In this document: positions 31,501-45,900 of the stretch, piece after piece | Numbering within the stretch: position 1 is the first letter of the stretch | Layout: every line of letters starts with the position of its first letter | DNA from: Cyanoderma ruficeps | Lineage: Eukaryota > Chordata > Aves > Passeriformes > Timaliidae | Length of the DNA: 64,000 bases | Assembly (NCBI GenBank): GCA_008694505.1 | Contig: VZDJ01000301.1 | Location: 2,023,485-2,087,484 of the forward strand | Direction: 5' to 3' | Made by a program: the position numbers and the translations under genes | Notes under the pieces: model-generated | What the model saw: the letters and a program-made list of their open reading frames with translations, nothing else | Told to the model about the DNA's origin: nothing | Databases searched by the model: none

Positions 31501-33921
31501 CCAGACTCCTTATTAACTTAGTTTATTAAGGACGGCATTTTAATTGCTGTGCAATAATAATCCATTGTGAGGGCTCCAGTTCACGGCCAGGGCAGCCCCC
31601 AGATCTCCCTCCCAAAGAGCTCCGTGTCTTGGCCAGTTCCAGTGTTAGTTGTAGCAGTCAGTGCTGGGCAGCAGTGTCAGTGCTGGGCACAGTCTTGCCC
31701 TGGAGACCTCTGCCAGGTTTGTGAGTCCTGCTGCTTCCACACACAGTCCATGGCAGAGGGTGGAAATCACAACTAAGCCAGAATTCCTTCCCTCTTCTCA
31801 AAAAGTACTCAGTGCTTCTAGAAAGGGATCTGGGCAGCCTCTCAGCTGCTGTCCCATGACATTAAAGTGCTTCAAACAAAATAGGGTGGATGGAGGTGTG
31901 CTGCTGAGGCAACTTCAGGGAAGGGGGCCCCAGGTCTGAGCAGCAGCAGGAGGGCTTGGCTTGGGCCTGGGGACAGGCAAGACCAAGGCAGACCAGCATC
32001 TGGCAGCCTCAGGGCTGGCACAGACAGAGTCAGCAGAAGAGTAGCTGCTCTGCTGGGGAAAACAAGCAGAAGCAAGACACAAGGCAGCACAAACCCCAGG
32101 GGAGCAAGTGGAGAAGTGAACCCTGCTTCCAGGAGCTGGTCAGGATGCTGCAGGCAGGGGAGAGACGCTGCTGTGCAGCAGCCTAGCCCCCAGCAGCAAG
32201 GCTTGCAGCCACTCTCCATGACCCAGCCCTGCAGCCACCTCTCCTGGTCCCAGCCTCTTCCCCTCTCCCCACCCTGCCACCCCCACAAGGAAAGCCCATG
32301 AGAGGTCACATCCTAGCCTCAAATCAGGGCATGTGCTGAAGGAGCCACTGCCCCTTGAGGCCTCCTGCCAGTGCATTGCTCTCTGGTCCCTCAACACCCT
32401 CCTTGCACGTACACAGGCCACTCCATCCTTCCTAATACCCCACACTGCACCTGTGCTGAGGTGGTGCTGGACATGCCATGGCTAAAGCATCCCCAAGATG
32501 CAGAGCCACCTCCTCAACTGGGCACAGAGCTCACCTTGTCCCACTGGGTCTGACCCTGCACAGCTGCCACACTTGTGGCAGGTGGCTCTGCACAAGTGAG
32601 GAACCAGTCCTTGGCAGCACCCCAGTGCCAAACCCCTCCCCTCCAGGTATCCCTACTGCAAGCAGGCTGCCTGACCATCCCACCACAGCACAGCTGGGAA
32701 GCTTCAAGGCTTTGCCTGGCTCAGGGATCTCTCCCAAGGGAAGTAGGAGATCCTGCTGGGAGAGGGGACCAGCTCCATCCAGGCGTGAGGAACCAGGAGC
32801 AGGACAGCCTTGGAGATTTTATACTGTGAGCCCCAAGCAGATCCCATGCCCCCTATAGAAGGCATTTCAAGCAGCACCTCCTTGAGAGGGAACACACAAT
32901 TAAAAGTACAAACAAGCACATAAAAAAAAATAAAACCAAGTCCAGCAGATTAAAAAAAAAAAAAAAACAACCACAATCTAAAACACACCGAGACAGAGAC
33001 TTGGGAATGCAGCTGGAGGGATGAGCCTTCACCTGCATCCCAACAGGTCTCAGGCAGAGAGGCAGCTCCACACAAGGCAGGTCCTGGTGCCACCAGAGTG
33101 AGGTCCCATATCATCCTTAAAGGAGGACATATCTCCCTGGTACGGTAGATTGGCAGCATGAGGAGGAAGTAGAGTCAGAAGCCTCACTGTGTCCTGTGGA
33201 GGCAGATTTCCAGAGCCATGGGATCCGCCTGCCAAAAGTCCATCAGCATGTCCACTTGTGCAGCTGCTCCAGGGGCAATGTCCCTCTGCAGCACAGGGAA
33301 ATCTGGCATTTTCACCATTGTCACCTCCTCCACTCTAATTCTGGAGTGATAGCAACTGCTCTCCAGCAGTGTCACACAGCACATTTGAGAAAGGGAGCTA
33401 TTAAATATACAACCAACCCCAAACCCCACCCTCCCTCCATGCACACAACCCCCAGCAGCAGAATGGAGGATCAGAGGACTGACATCTGATTCCCTCCTCC
33501 AAGGAGCAGACGTGACCAGAGCTTCCTAGTATACAGCTGATGAGTAGGAAGTGCTGACCCTTCAGGGGATCCTGCTTGGCTTGGAGCAGGGCACAGGGAT
33601 GGACAGCACAACCCTGCCAGGTCCAGCATGAACAGCTGCTTGGAAAAGGTCCCTGTTATACCTGCAGGAAAGGCAGGAGCAGCTGCCTCCCCCCAAGCAA
33701 AGGCATCAGGGAGTGGGAGTGGTACCTGGAGCAGATCCACATGGTGGAATATGCTCCTTTCCCAGCCCAGCACTACTGCATGAGGGAAGAGAGATCCCTT
33801 CAAGACAGTGCTCCAGGCTTCCCAACAGTCCTCCTCATCCCCAGTCTGCGTGGCTCAGTCTCTGGTGATGAAGGCCATGCACATAAATAAACCCATGATC
33901 TGCTCCTTGGCCGCAACATGC
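31500..33921 (-). other. RUBCN: RUBCN 3' untranslated region
   Basis: Non-coding sequence between the stop codon and the AATAAA. It contains an A-rich tract (about 32920-32967) that reads as long T runs in the mRNA. No splice sites or extra exons were seen. Confidence 0.6.
31522..31527 (-). terminator. AATAAA polyadenylation signal of RUBCN
   Basis: TTTATT on the plus strand, about 2.4 kb downstream of the RUBCN stop at 33922. It gives a 3' UTR from 33921 to about 31500. Confidence 0.6.
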
Positions 33922-36900
33922 TCATGTGGCTGCCACTGCCTCTGGCTGCTCCAGCTCATCTTCGCAGTCCGAGATGTAGGGCTCCGTGCTCTGCTTGTCC
34001 ATCAGCTCCCTCCGGGCTTGGAGACGCTTGCACCGGGGACAGTGGGTGGATTTGAAGCAGGATTTGTGGTAGCAGGCTTTGCACTCTGTGAGGGAGAGCA
34101 TGGCTGAGTGCTGGTACAAGCTGACAGACTGCCTGACACTCCATACCCCAGGTCCCTGCACTAGCTCATGAAGCTTTGGAAGCACAGGAGGGAGGATTTC
34201 TGCTCCGCACAAGGTCTCTCCCCAAGCTTTCCTGATACTCCAAGGAAACAGTGACTTTGCCCCAAGTTTTCTCTGGCACTGCACCTGCCAAACCAAGGCT
34301 TGCATGGCTCCAAGGGAGCCATTTTATGTCAGTTCAGAGGCTGGTCCCAAGACGTAGGGCCAAGCTCTACTCAGCAATTAATATTGGGCATTATTGAGGA
34401 TGTCTCCTGAAGGGGCGTAGGGATTCCTCAGCAGGCAGGAAGGGCACAGAGATAAAGCCTTCAGGCTCTCTGCTCTGCAAAGTCAGCTCCAGCCATCGAA
34501 GCAGTGGCAGGGGAGCTGTGTGCAGGCTGCAGCCTGTCCTGTAACCACAGCAGGAGGGAAGCCAGGGCTCCCAGACACTGCAGTGACAGCCTGACTGCCC
34601 ACAGCTGCCAGGGCAGGCAGCACACAGCATGGTCAGGAAGGGACCTACACACTTTACCACGCCAGCAAACACTGTAACAATTATGATTTCTGGCTGCTGT
34701 AACATTTGGCAGACACAAGCCATGCACAGGGGCACGCTGGTCTGGCTGGCTAGGGCTCTGTACCTCTTGCTAGCACAAATGCCACTGACACTGGAAGCAG
34801 ACCTTGGTGGCCCCAGGGGTCTGCCCCCTCCCCGTTTTTCTCTAGTACCTCACCTTCACATGTTTTGCACTTGTTCAGTTCAAAGGGGAAGATGATGTCA
34901 TCCTCATTCTGGCAGAACTCACAAATGAAGCCTTTGGCTTGGCACAGCTGTAAGAAGAAAAGATGAGGGAAAAGCAGCTAAATGCTCATCTCCCTGGCAA
35001 GTAGGGCAGAAGGCAGAGTAGAGCAGGACAGCAGGCCACAGTGCCCTGCTCTAACCGTGTGAGATGGGCCTTCCCCAGCATGGAGCACTGGAAGGCTGAA
35101 TCAGCCTGTGTCAGGGGCAGAGGAAAGCCAAAATGGGGTAGCAAATATCCCATTTGTGATGGGTAGGAGCTCTGTGAAGCAGGGAGGAACAATGAGGATT
35201 AAATCAGTTGATTTGGTGGCTGCCCTGCACACCAAAGCCTCCCCATCAGTTATCTTTGCAGCAAAGTTTGCTCCCAAGGCTGCTCCCAAGGGTCCAGAGC
35301 CATGCAGGAGGCAGGAGAGCAGGTCTTACCATGCACTTGTCAATGTGGAGGCTGCCTGCCTTGAGGAGCTCTGTCAGGCGAGGCATCAGGTCCCCTTTCT
35401 TGATGGCACTGAAGTCACTCAGCGAGTAGAGGTGCAAATCCTCTGTCAAGTGGCCAGGCACTGTGTCAAAAGAGTCCAGGAGGCTGCAAGGGCAGAGAAA
35501 CCAGAGCTCAGAGAAAAGTGACTCTACTAAGACCCTTCCCTTCACTCCTTAGGCTTTCTCTCCCCCTCCAGCCCCTCTCTCCCCAGAGGTCAATGCATAA
35601 GCTGTACAGATTCCCAGTGCAAACTGCCGGAGGACAGAACCAGGACAGCAAAACATCCCAGGACTCACTCTTTAGCTAGCCGGCACGTCTTGAACATGTT
35701 CTTCATGTGGAAAAGCTGAATTCGCAGCAGCTGGAGAGGAAGGGGGGACAAAGAATCAGTAAATAGAGCCATGGTCCTCAGCCAAACAGGTCTGCCCCAT
35801 TCCCTGTGCTGCTGAAGTAACTGCTGCTCCTCAGCTGCTGCTCTCCTGTTTCCAAAGTGTTTACATCACACAGGGCAAGGCGAACACAACCTTCATGTGC
35901 TCCGGGAGATAAACTGAAGCCCAGCTGGATACCAGCCAGAAATTCCTTCTGACATTCCTATGCCACTGAAAAAATCAGAAGAGGTGAATGAAAAAACACA
36001 GTGATGAGGTTTTAAGCTTGAAAACTGAAGTATCTGCTTCTCCCCAGCTTCCCTGAAATACGGTTTACAGTTGGCAGCCATCCACCTCACCCAAACTCCA
36101 CTCAGGAAGGCATGGAAAGTGTCTTACCCGCACTTGGTTGAGAGCCTTCACTTTCTGGTACAGGGCAGGATTGATAGCTTGCACGTTGAAGAGTGGATCA
36201 CTCCAGATCTTGCTCAGCAGGTCTTTGGAGAAGTTGCTCACATAGTACTTGCTGAAGTCCCACTTGCGCAGAATGTGGCTGGGGATGACGGTCTGGGCGT
36301 TCTCATGGCAGCACTGGCAGAAATACTTGCCCAGGTACTCGCAGTACCGCATCCGCTTGATGTAATCTGGCCAAACCCAGGCAGACAGGCAGGGTCAGCC
36401 CAGGCACAGCCTCTGCTGCACTCCCAACACTGCTCAGCATTTGCAACAAGCAAGAAACTCTGCCTTGCTGGCATCTCTGCCAGCCCAGAGTGCTCAGCAC
36501 TGGGGTCTGCAAGCATCTTCTGACTGCAAAAGCCTTTGGGATCAATAGTCCAGTCTCATGCAGCCCCATCTACCTACATATTCAGGGAAGAGCTCTGTAG
36601 CTGCAGAACCTGCTGGGAGCTTGAGGACCCAACAGAAGACTTTGCCTTACAAGAGTCAACATCTGAAATGCCCTCTAAAGGACAGGCTGTCTGCTCTTTA
36701 CCTTCACCAGCTCTGTGACCTCCTAAAAGAGGAGGCCCCTCTGTGGATGGTGCACACCAATGTTCAGGCAGTGTAGCACTGCTCCAGGGACTTTGTGCTG
36801 AGCTCTACCACCACCCACTCAATCAGCATCTTCCCATTTGTTTGCAGGTTCTTCCCCACCACTCTCCAGCTCCAGGTCAGGCTCCCAACACTCACCAGGA

Positions 36901-39900
36901 TCAGTCCGGATGCCACAGCCTGCACACCGGTAATTCTGCTTGGCCACAGCCACCTTCCTCCTGCCCAGAGACAGAGGACAACATGCATGACCCAGCCCTG
37001 ATGGTGCCTGGTACCAGAAGATGGGTACCAGCACAGGCCTGGGAGGTTTATGTGGACAACACATCCAAGGGAAAAAGCCCCACTGTCCTGGGTCACACCA
37101 AAGGCACTAACCCCGGGTACTGGCCATCTCACCATCTCACAGTGGTGACCACCATGGATTTACCAGGCTCAGGGAAGGGAAAGCCCAGCAACCAGGGGAT
37201 AGGCAACCTTGGTGTTGATGGAAAAGGGATGGAAAGGGCAGGTCTGGGGGCTGAGGGCCCGCAGGCACACGGTCCTTACGCTGGGGCTGAGTGAACATTG
37301 AAGATGATCTGTGGTCGTGGCGGGGCCCACTCCAGGTTTCCGCGCACCCGAATCCTCAGCTTGTAGATGTCGGCGTGCTCTCCATCGTCGGGAGAGATAG
37401 GCAGAGAGTCAGGAATGGGCAGGAGCTGGAAGAGGCAGGCAAGAGGGTCACATCCCTATCTTGTACTGCAAAGGCAGTGCACCTGGCTGGACTGCCAGAA
37501 ACCTGCAGAAAACTGCCAGGCACCAAGTTGCCCCTCCAGCTGAACTGGGGGCTGAGGAAGGGCTGTCCCCACGGATCTGGGTACTGCTGTAGGAGGCTGC
37601 AGAGGCACAACACCGCTTGGCTGCATCCATCTAAAAAGCCCAGACAAAACCCCTCCTCAAGCTCCACAAAGGAAGCACTAGGACAAGCAAATCACCCTCA
37701 GCAGTGCCCTGAAGCCAGGGGTTCAGTGAAGATCAAATGAAATCGGTGATAGGAACTCACAGTCTTACCTTCTGTGGGGCGTCATGCTCAGGGACCAGCC
37801 ACTCCAATTCAGAGGCAGCTGGGAGCTGCATGCCCTCAAACTGCTTCAGCAAGCCCATGGCCACTGCCTCTGCCGAGTTTGAGTTGAGGAACGAGTGGGA
37901 TCTAGACAGAAAAAGAATTGTTAGTATTGGATGTCACAGCTGTGTTCTCCTTGCAGCCCCATGCCAGTCTCAGCTCAAGTCAAAGATCTTCCCTCTAACT
38001 CTGGTACCTTAATTCTGCACTGCTACACAGGGTTAAAATTAATACACAATTGATTTCTGGTTTTGCAGCTGTCCCCAAGCAAAGCTGGCTAATGGTACCA
38101 CAACAACTGATCAGAAGAGTGAATAAAACTTAACTCACCTGGCAAAACCTGTGCCTGTTTGCAGGGGAAGCTGCAAAGTGACACCCAGTGCCTACGTAAG
38201 TCAGAAATAATTGCTCTCCCAGTGTGAACCTACCCAAGCAGCTACCAACCATGGACATAGCTTTGTATTTCACCACACAAAGCAAAGGAGTCCCAGAGGG
38301 GGAGGGAGGGCTATCTGCTCCAGTGCAAAACAGAAACTGATGCACATGGAAGAGCAGAGATGGGCAGGAAAGAGAACATGGTACCAAGATGTGTCACCAT
38401 GAGGCTGAAGACATACATGGAGTCCGAGGAGAGAAAGGACTTCCTGCTGGAGTCTGGGTTCCTCTTGATGTCTGCATCTGAATCACAAACAGACAAGGTT
38501 GAACAGATGGGACAGGGCAGGGGGATGCACTCATTTCAAACCAAAGCTTCAAGGTCAAACTCATCAAGCTGTTCAAAAGCATGTGAACTACAGCATCAAC
38601 TTCTACCAGTGGCGCTGAGCAGCAAGAAAGGGTGAAGTCTAATCAGTCAGCTGTCAGAACTACAAGGGAAGAGCATGGTGGGATGCTGTGAACAGCCAGC
38701 CTGAAGTTTGAGGGAGACAAGTGGCTGCTGGTACAGGTCACACCCCAAGTCCTAGCAGTAACATGGCCTGAAACAGAACACACACAGGAGCCTGGAGAGC
38801 AGGACTGCAGGGGGTTAGCAAGAAGGTTGAGAAGCTCTCTACACACAGTATAGATGCTGGAAGGGATTAGCAATGGGATGCAGAGCCCTTCTCTCTACTT
38901 GTCTGTAACCTGTAGGATCAGACATTATCCATGCCACAGCTTGTCAGTGACTGCCCAGCAGGGCTGGCAGCCTGTGCCCAGCACTGCCCAGACACATCAG
39001 CATCCCTGCATGGAAAGGGCCAGCAGTCATGAGGCCAGCCCTCTGCAGAGGTCACAGACTCTTCTCCTGAGGAGGGAGGGGTGGGTCCAAGATAAGGTGC
39101 AGGACACTGCAGTCCTGCTCCCTACACCCCTCCATCAGCTCCCAAAGAGCCCTGGGCTGCCCTGCAGCTCAGGTACCAGGCAGTACCCAGTGGTACCTTC
39201 ATCACTCATCCTTCTTTCACTCCAGCAGGTTAAACCCTAACAGGAAATCCATCTCAACAGTAGAAGACTGCTACGTCAGGACACTTCCAGTCGTACAGTG
39301 CAGACAGAAGCAGGCAGAAACCTGCTTCATGGCAAATAAGGCTCCCAGAAAAGGGAAGAAGGCATGCAAGGGGAAAGTACTACAGGTCAGGATAGAAGAG
39401 TGGCCAAAGCCACAACCTTCATCCCAGTAGGTCTGCTGTTTTGTACCTCTGGGGAGCGCTAGGAATAGTGTGCAGTGACCACATCACCCCCAAACAAAAG
39501 CCTGTAGCTTCCCCTGCCCCAGTGCCTGGCATGGGGAGGCACAGCTCAGGGTTCCTACTCCTGTACCCCAAGCAGGTTGACTAACACAAATCTGCAGAGA
39601 GCCCACATGATCCCAGCCAGGCACCAAGTGCACACTGAGGCCAAGGGAATCACAGCCTGTGATGCAAGGAAATCACAGGCTCAGCAAAGAGTGCTCCCTG
39701 CCCCAAGCTTTTTTACAGAGAGCAGGACTGCCCTAGCAACACAGGCAGCAAGTCCTGCAAATTTACAGATTCACAATACTGGAATTCAGCTCAGACACTT
39801 GACTTTCATTGTTTGACATTCATTGCTAAAACAGGCACAGGAAAGCATCCTAATGTTAAGGAATCCACATATCTACGTCATGCAAACTGAATTCTAGCTG

Positions 39901-42900
39901 CAGAAAACAGGAAATTCAGGCAAACAGCCTCATGACCTTGTAGGGCACCAGCCAGACACACCTGCCATGCTCTGGTGCCTTCTGCTCTGTGCAGGAAGGT
40001 CCCACATGGTCCTAGACTACAATGAACACGAGCAAACAGAGGCACACACAGCACAGAGTGGGCCAGGTGCTATGGGGAGGCAGAGCCAGCACACTCAGGC
40101 ATTGACATGGTCTCAGAGGTGACAGAGGGAGCCAGATCTGACCCTAAGCTTCCACAGGAGCTAACACTGGGATCCTGACACCACTTGCTTCCCAACACTA
40201 ACTGCAAACACACCCTGAATCCTCATCAGCTACCCAAAACATCTCTGCTGCCAATGCTATCAAGTGGGATAGTCCCCAGGAAGTTTGTGAACAGCCCCCA
40301 AATCTAAGGACATCACCCCACACCCCATGTGCCAGCTTCAGCTAGGATCACAGCCTGGTCTGTGAACACAACAGGGCTGACAAGAAAGATCTGAGCACCA
40401 GCAAACCCAGCAGGAGCAACGTGCTGGTGCTGAACACCTGACAGGAGAGATCAGCAGCAGCCCAGCAGGCTGTTCCCTTGCTAAAGCAAACAGGGAGCAC
40501 ATGAAGGTTATTTAAACATGGCCAGAAGACCAGAAGGATTACTTAGTACTACTGTAAACAATAAAAACACTAAGCTGCATGTGATCCCAGTGATTAGAAC
40601 CTTCAGCATGAACAAAGGCACAGACAACCTGTGTCCTGTCTGATCTCATTACTTCTTCCTCCAAAACCTCTTTCTAGAAGGATTCCACCCCAAGGTGAGT
40701 CTAAGCAAAACATGAATGCTCTGGTTCAGATCAAAGCTATAGCACACCAGCTCTGCAAAGTCAAGCAGGATAATGCTCTCCAAGGCACCTGGGATGGAGA
40801 CCTGGTCCCACATCAAAGAGGACTCCGCTCTCATTCAGCCCAGGCTCAGCCTTCAACACCTAAGGAGCTTCACTGTCCTGTGAAGTCCTACCCCAGGCAA
40901 GACAGGTCTTCACCACAGCAGGCACTTGATACATCCAAAATACTGCATGGCAAAATGCACTGGGGGATGGAGCCCACAGCAGAACTCCTCTGCGTCCACT
41001 CTACTCAATCCTGCCACAACTTTTCTTGCTGACATCTGGATGATACTGGAACTGATTCCCAGTTCTGAAGCCAGGCAGATTTGGAAGAAGTGTGCCCGTG
41101 CACGCACACACACACCTTGCACACACACACACGCGCGTGTGCCCAGGGAGCACTGCAGGGTACCTGAGAACAAGGAAGCCATTGACACTGAGAGGCCGTT
41201 CTTGGACATTTGAATCAGGTTAGATCCATCGTTACCATCTGTATGACATGGTGATGACAAAACAGTTGACTTCAGTGCTTCAGCCAGGCCAGAGAGAAAG
41301 GGCATAAAACAAGAGCAGCATTCACACAAGGAGAGCCCAGAACTGACACACTCACACACTCCTCCATGGGCTACAAAACTGAACCAAAACCTCACCCTCA
41401 TGGACTGAAAGGAGAGGTTGCTGTCAATAGTCAGGAGACAAGTTGTTTAAAGCTGAAGACCGGACAGCTCCATCCTCTTTTTAAAGTAAGAGAGATAGAG
41501 GTACTGCTGAGAAGTAAGTTATCCACTTCAGAGGATGAACAAGGTTCTGAAGGAAATGAATACCCAGGGACTTGGACTGGTCTCCTGTGGGTGATAAGCT
41601 CAGCCACCCAAGGTGCCAGGAGCCAATATTAGGTATTGCAGGTCAGGATGTGACCAATACCCACCATCCAAGAGGTAAATGGTCAGAGCTATGGCTCCTT
41701 CTGCCTGGGGAGGAGAAGAGAGGATGGCAGCTCTCCCACCTCTCTAGCTGTAACAGCAGCTATGTGTACCAGGCAATGAAATGGAAACCACCTATCAGCC
41801 AGAGGCACAGAATGTAACCGAGTTACAAAAGATTTTGAAGGAGAGTCATGCCATCACATGAGGGAAACTGAGTGCTCTGCTTATACTCAGAGTTCATCCA
41901 TTTGTTTGGGAAAAGCCATCCTGAAGGCCAGAGGGAAAGGGTCTTCTTCAGCAGGACTGACCCCAACACAACCACACCAGGAAGTCTGTTTCTATGGTTC
42001 TACAAAAAAAGCCAACACAGCCATTCCCTCCTACCTCGGATCTCGTACTCTTCCACATCCTCTGCAGAGCCAGAGTCAGAGAGCCGCATGGAGCCGTGAG
42101 AGCTGAACTGGGACCCACTGTCTGTTGCCCGGAGACCTGGGAGAAAGGCATCACAGCCAGGTCATCAGTGGAAGTGCTCCAAAGGGTCACTGACAGCTAT
42201 GGGAGATGGGGATAGCCAGGTATGGCCAGGGAAAGGAGAGATGGAGCTCAAGAATGGAAAACACTATGGGCTCAAAATGAAATGACATTCCATAACTCAG
42301 TGCCAGCAGTGCTATCAATGGATGGTATCTGTCACATTATGGTCTTCAACAGCAGCAGTTTCACAAATCTTGGTACCACCTTGGTAGCCATTAAACTGTT
42401 TCCAAGGAACAGGCAGGAAGGCAGGCAGCTATAGGATAGGCAATGGATAGAAAACCCACATCCCATTAGCTGATGAGCCCAAAACACGTCACCCACTGTC
42501 TGAGCCCATCTCCTGGCAGGTAGGGAACAGGTGCCTGGTGCGGATCTGCTGGCGCCGAATGCGAATCTTTTGTTTAAGCTCCTGGATCTCCTTGTCACTG
42601 TCTTCTTCCTCCTCCTCCAGCTGCCTGCTCATCATGTTGCATTTCATCAGCTCAATGGCAGCAATCAGGGACTCTGAGATGCTGAAGTGGGCATTCTCCT
42701 GCAAGAGCAAAAGCATTCAAAGCTATGCCTTGGACAAACTGGGAAGACTTGGTAAAATTTTTTCCTGGCACGTTCTCCACCTATGCCAGGAAAGAGCTTA
42801 TTATTCATGGATGGTGGTAAAAAAATGTTAATCTCTGTCAAAATATGACTCTTCTATGACAATCTAGAAAACAAAGCCTTCATGGGCATCAGAGCACTCA

Positions 42901-45900
42901 CAAAACACAAGAGGCATCCTACAAAGAGGGTGTGCAACACATCCACTCTGGGGGGGTCAGTCAGTACATGGCCCTGAGGGCCCTAACGTTGCAAAGCTGC
43001 CATGTATATGAGAGATGGACAGATCTCAGCTACCAGACACCACCAAGGAGCTCAGCCTTGGAGTTCTGAGTGCACAGCTCTACAACAGGCAATACCATAG
43101 CATTATCCTCTCCATGGCAGGAAGTATGATACTGAACCTGCAGTAAGATACATTTCTTAATGTACACAGGCTGCTGCTGCTTCCCTCACCTTCTCCAGGT
43201 CTGCACAGCTGCCAAAGTCCTGCTCAGAGAGGTAGCTGATGAGGGACTGCCCTTCCGAAGGTCTCCTGAACATCCCTTCCCCAGAGCTCAGGTACTGCCC
43301 AGAGTCTAGAACAGCAAGAGACACAGGAATAAGGGAAGGACCTGCTATCTCCATGCCACCAAGCCCTGCCAGCACCCAGACAGCATGCCACAAGCAGGTG
43401 CCAGCACTTGAGGCCACTGCAGCCCATGGAGGAACCTGACCAGGACTGAGTATCCCCACTGAGGCTGGCTGTACTCACCATACTCCATGTAGAGGGAGCT
43501 GGGTGTGCTCAGTTCACTGCTCTGTGTGGAAGCAGAGACCGGCCCTCTCCCTCCACCCGGATCACCATGGGACTCTGGAAGGGAAGATGACATCAGGCAC
43601 CCCTCAGTACCTCAGAGGTGCCCTGCCACTGCACAGGGTGAAATGAAAGGGGCTCGGCATCACACACACAGGCACAAATGGATAGAAATAAAGAGAGACA
43701 TCTTCCTGCTCCATGCCACAGATGAGGGCAAGCCCAGGAGGAGACAAAACCAGAAAGGCATTTCAGGCAGGAGAAGGGGAATGAAGCAGAGAAGATCATG
43801 AGAGACGTGGAACAGTCATGTCCTGAGCCTTCCTCTGTTTACCCCAGAGTAGAGTTGGGGGGCACAACAGGCTCCAGCAAGCACCTCCTGCCAGCCCTTT
43901 CTTCCTGAGGGAGCATTCTGAGAGCAGAGTTATCCCCCAGAAGAGAGAAAAGGAGACACAGGGAACCATGAGCAGCCACGGGATCTGTGCAGGTCCCTGC
44001 CCTGCAAAGCAGCCTGGACACCAGTGTAAGGAGGCATCTGAAGGACATGCTCCTGCTGCACTGTAAGCCAGGACTCCCCACACACAGCGCTGGAGCCTGG
44101 GTGCAGTGCTCAAGGTGACCTACACGGTCAGGGGCAGGGCTCTGCCTCACGCACACACTGTGGTGCAACTCCCTGCCAGACTGAGCCAGTGGAGACTGCC
44201 AGGAGCTGGCCTGACCGGAGACCAGGAACAGGTGGTGCTCTACAGCGAGCCATGGCCCCAGGGAGCACCTGGATGGAGTGGTTGGGTGACAGAGGACTGC
44301 TGAAGGAGACTGAAAACACCCTGCCTGGAGTATGACAGAAGCATACAGCTGGATACAGGGCAGGTGCCAGCTGAAAATCCTGAGCATAACAGAAGGGGAA
44401 CCCTGTCCTCTCAAACTCCTACTCGCTTTTGTTCCCAGCTTTGTGCTATAACTCTGATGGAGCTGGAGGCTCCTGAGCCCACCAATACCAGCCTCTCCCT
44501 GTCAAGGCCATGAAGCAGCACTCACCAGGATGGAGCCTGGGATCAACCCACCCCACAGGCTGGGAGACAAAAGACTTGTGAGGGTAGGAGACTCTCACAG
44601 CTACTCACTACAGCCTGACAGGGTGTCCAGCAGCCACCTCAACACAGAAACCACCTCATGGGGTGGATGCCCGGGGAGGTCACATACAACAGAGTCTACT
44701 GCTGAAAGGTAAAGCAAGGCAGTGCTCAGCATCATCTGTTGGAGCAGGACACAGGGCTGGACACATCTCTCTAAACATCCATCACCCCCCGGGGGGACAC
44801 TTCCCAGACACAGAACCCTCAGCATCCAGATGTGAGCTCAACAAACCCAGTGCCACTGTTCAGTGGATGCAAAACAAAACAGCCCTTTTTATTTGAGCTG
44901 CTGACTTTTTCTGCAGATGGAGCAAAGGGATGGCAGCACCCCACTATTTCTGCTCAGGGTAAAGCCTGCCCTGAGCCCAAATCCAGGAGCCTCAGCTGTA
45001 AGTACATACACTGGAAATCAGCCAACATCAAACCTCCCTGCACCACAGATCCACAAAATAAAAGGAAATCCATGCCTGGTTAGCTGCCAGCCCATATTCA
45101 CTAGGTAAGAGATGAAACCTCTCCTGGCTTCTGAGGCAGTGGGTGGAGGGAAGGGCAGAGGATGCAGCTCAGAGACTTGGTGGCCAGCGCTCCCTAACGC
45201 CATGCAGGGGAGCTGGACACACTTCTGGGTCTGGTCCACTGCTTCCACAAACCAAGCTGGGATTTTCAGTCAGGTCACATGCATAAACCAGACCACACTC
45301 CAAAGCATCAGCTGGGACACAGCGAAGATTTTTTTTTTTTAATTTTCTAAATGAACACTAATGGATTGATGGCAATCCTGAACTTGATGCAATGATCACT
45401 AATGAAGGGCTGTTACACTGGCTCCCAAACCTGCCACTGGATCTTCTATTATAATGGTGATATCCCTGAGCCCTCCTGGGCAGACAGAGGAGGAGAAGGG
45501 CAGCGTTAAGGGAGAGAAAACAGAGACAAACTAGTTACTACTCAGCAAGGATCTCCACTTCTCCAATGAAGGCAGCATCAGGGCAAACTCCCACAAACTG
45601 GTTGTCCCCTCACACCCCACTCCCCCCATACCCATGTATTCACTCACTCAAGACCACAGGAGAACCCAGCAGGTTACCAGTGGGATGACATCCTACCAGC
45701 TGGGTGAGCCCAGGCCCCAGTCCCATATCCCAGGCAAGCAAGGCCAGTGGAGAACAGCTGATGCTGCAGCATCACTACCATTTTCTAAGATTTTAGTAAA
45801 AGCTGGCAAAACCAGTAACAGTGCAGCCCAGGGCATTCTGGGAAGCAAGATGTCATCCCATCATTCCAGTGTGGAGCTGAAAAGTTAAGGGAAAAGACCA

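Noticed and set aside
43796..44414. 191- and 105-codon minus-strand frames in a RUBCN intron
   Set aside because: They lie between well-defined RUBCN exons, lack fitting splice phases and show no protein family features.
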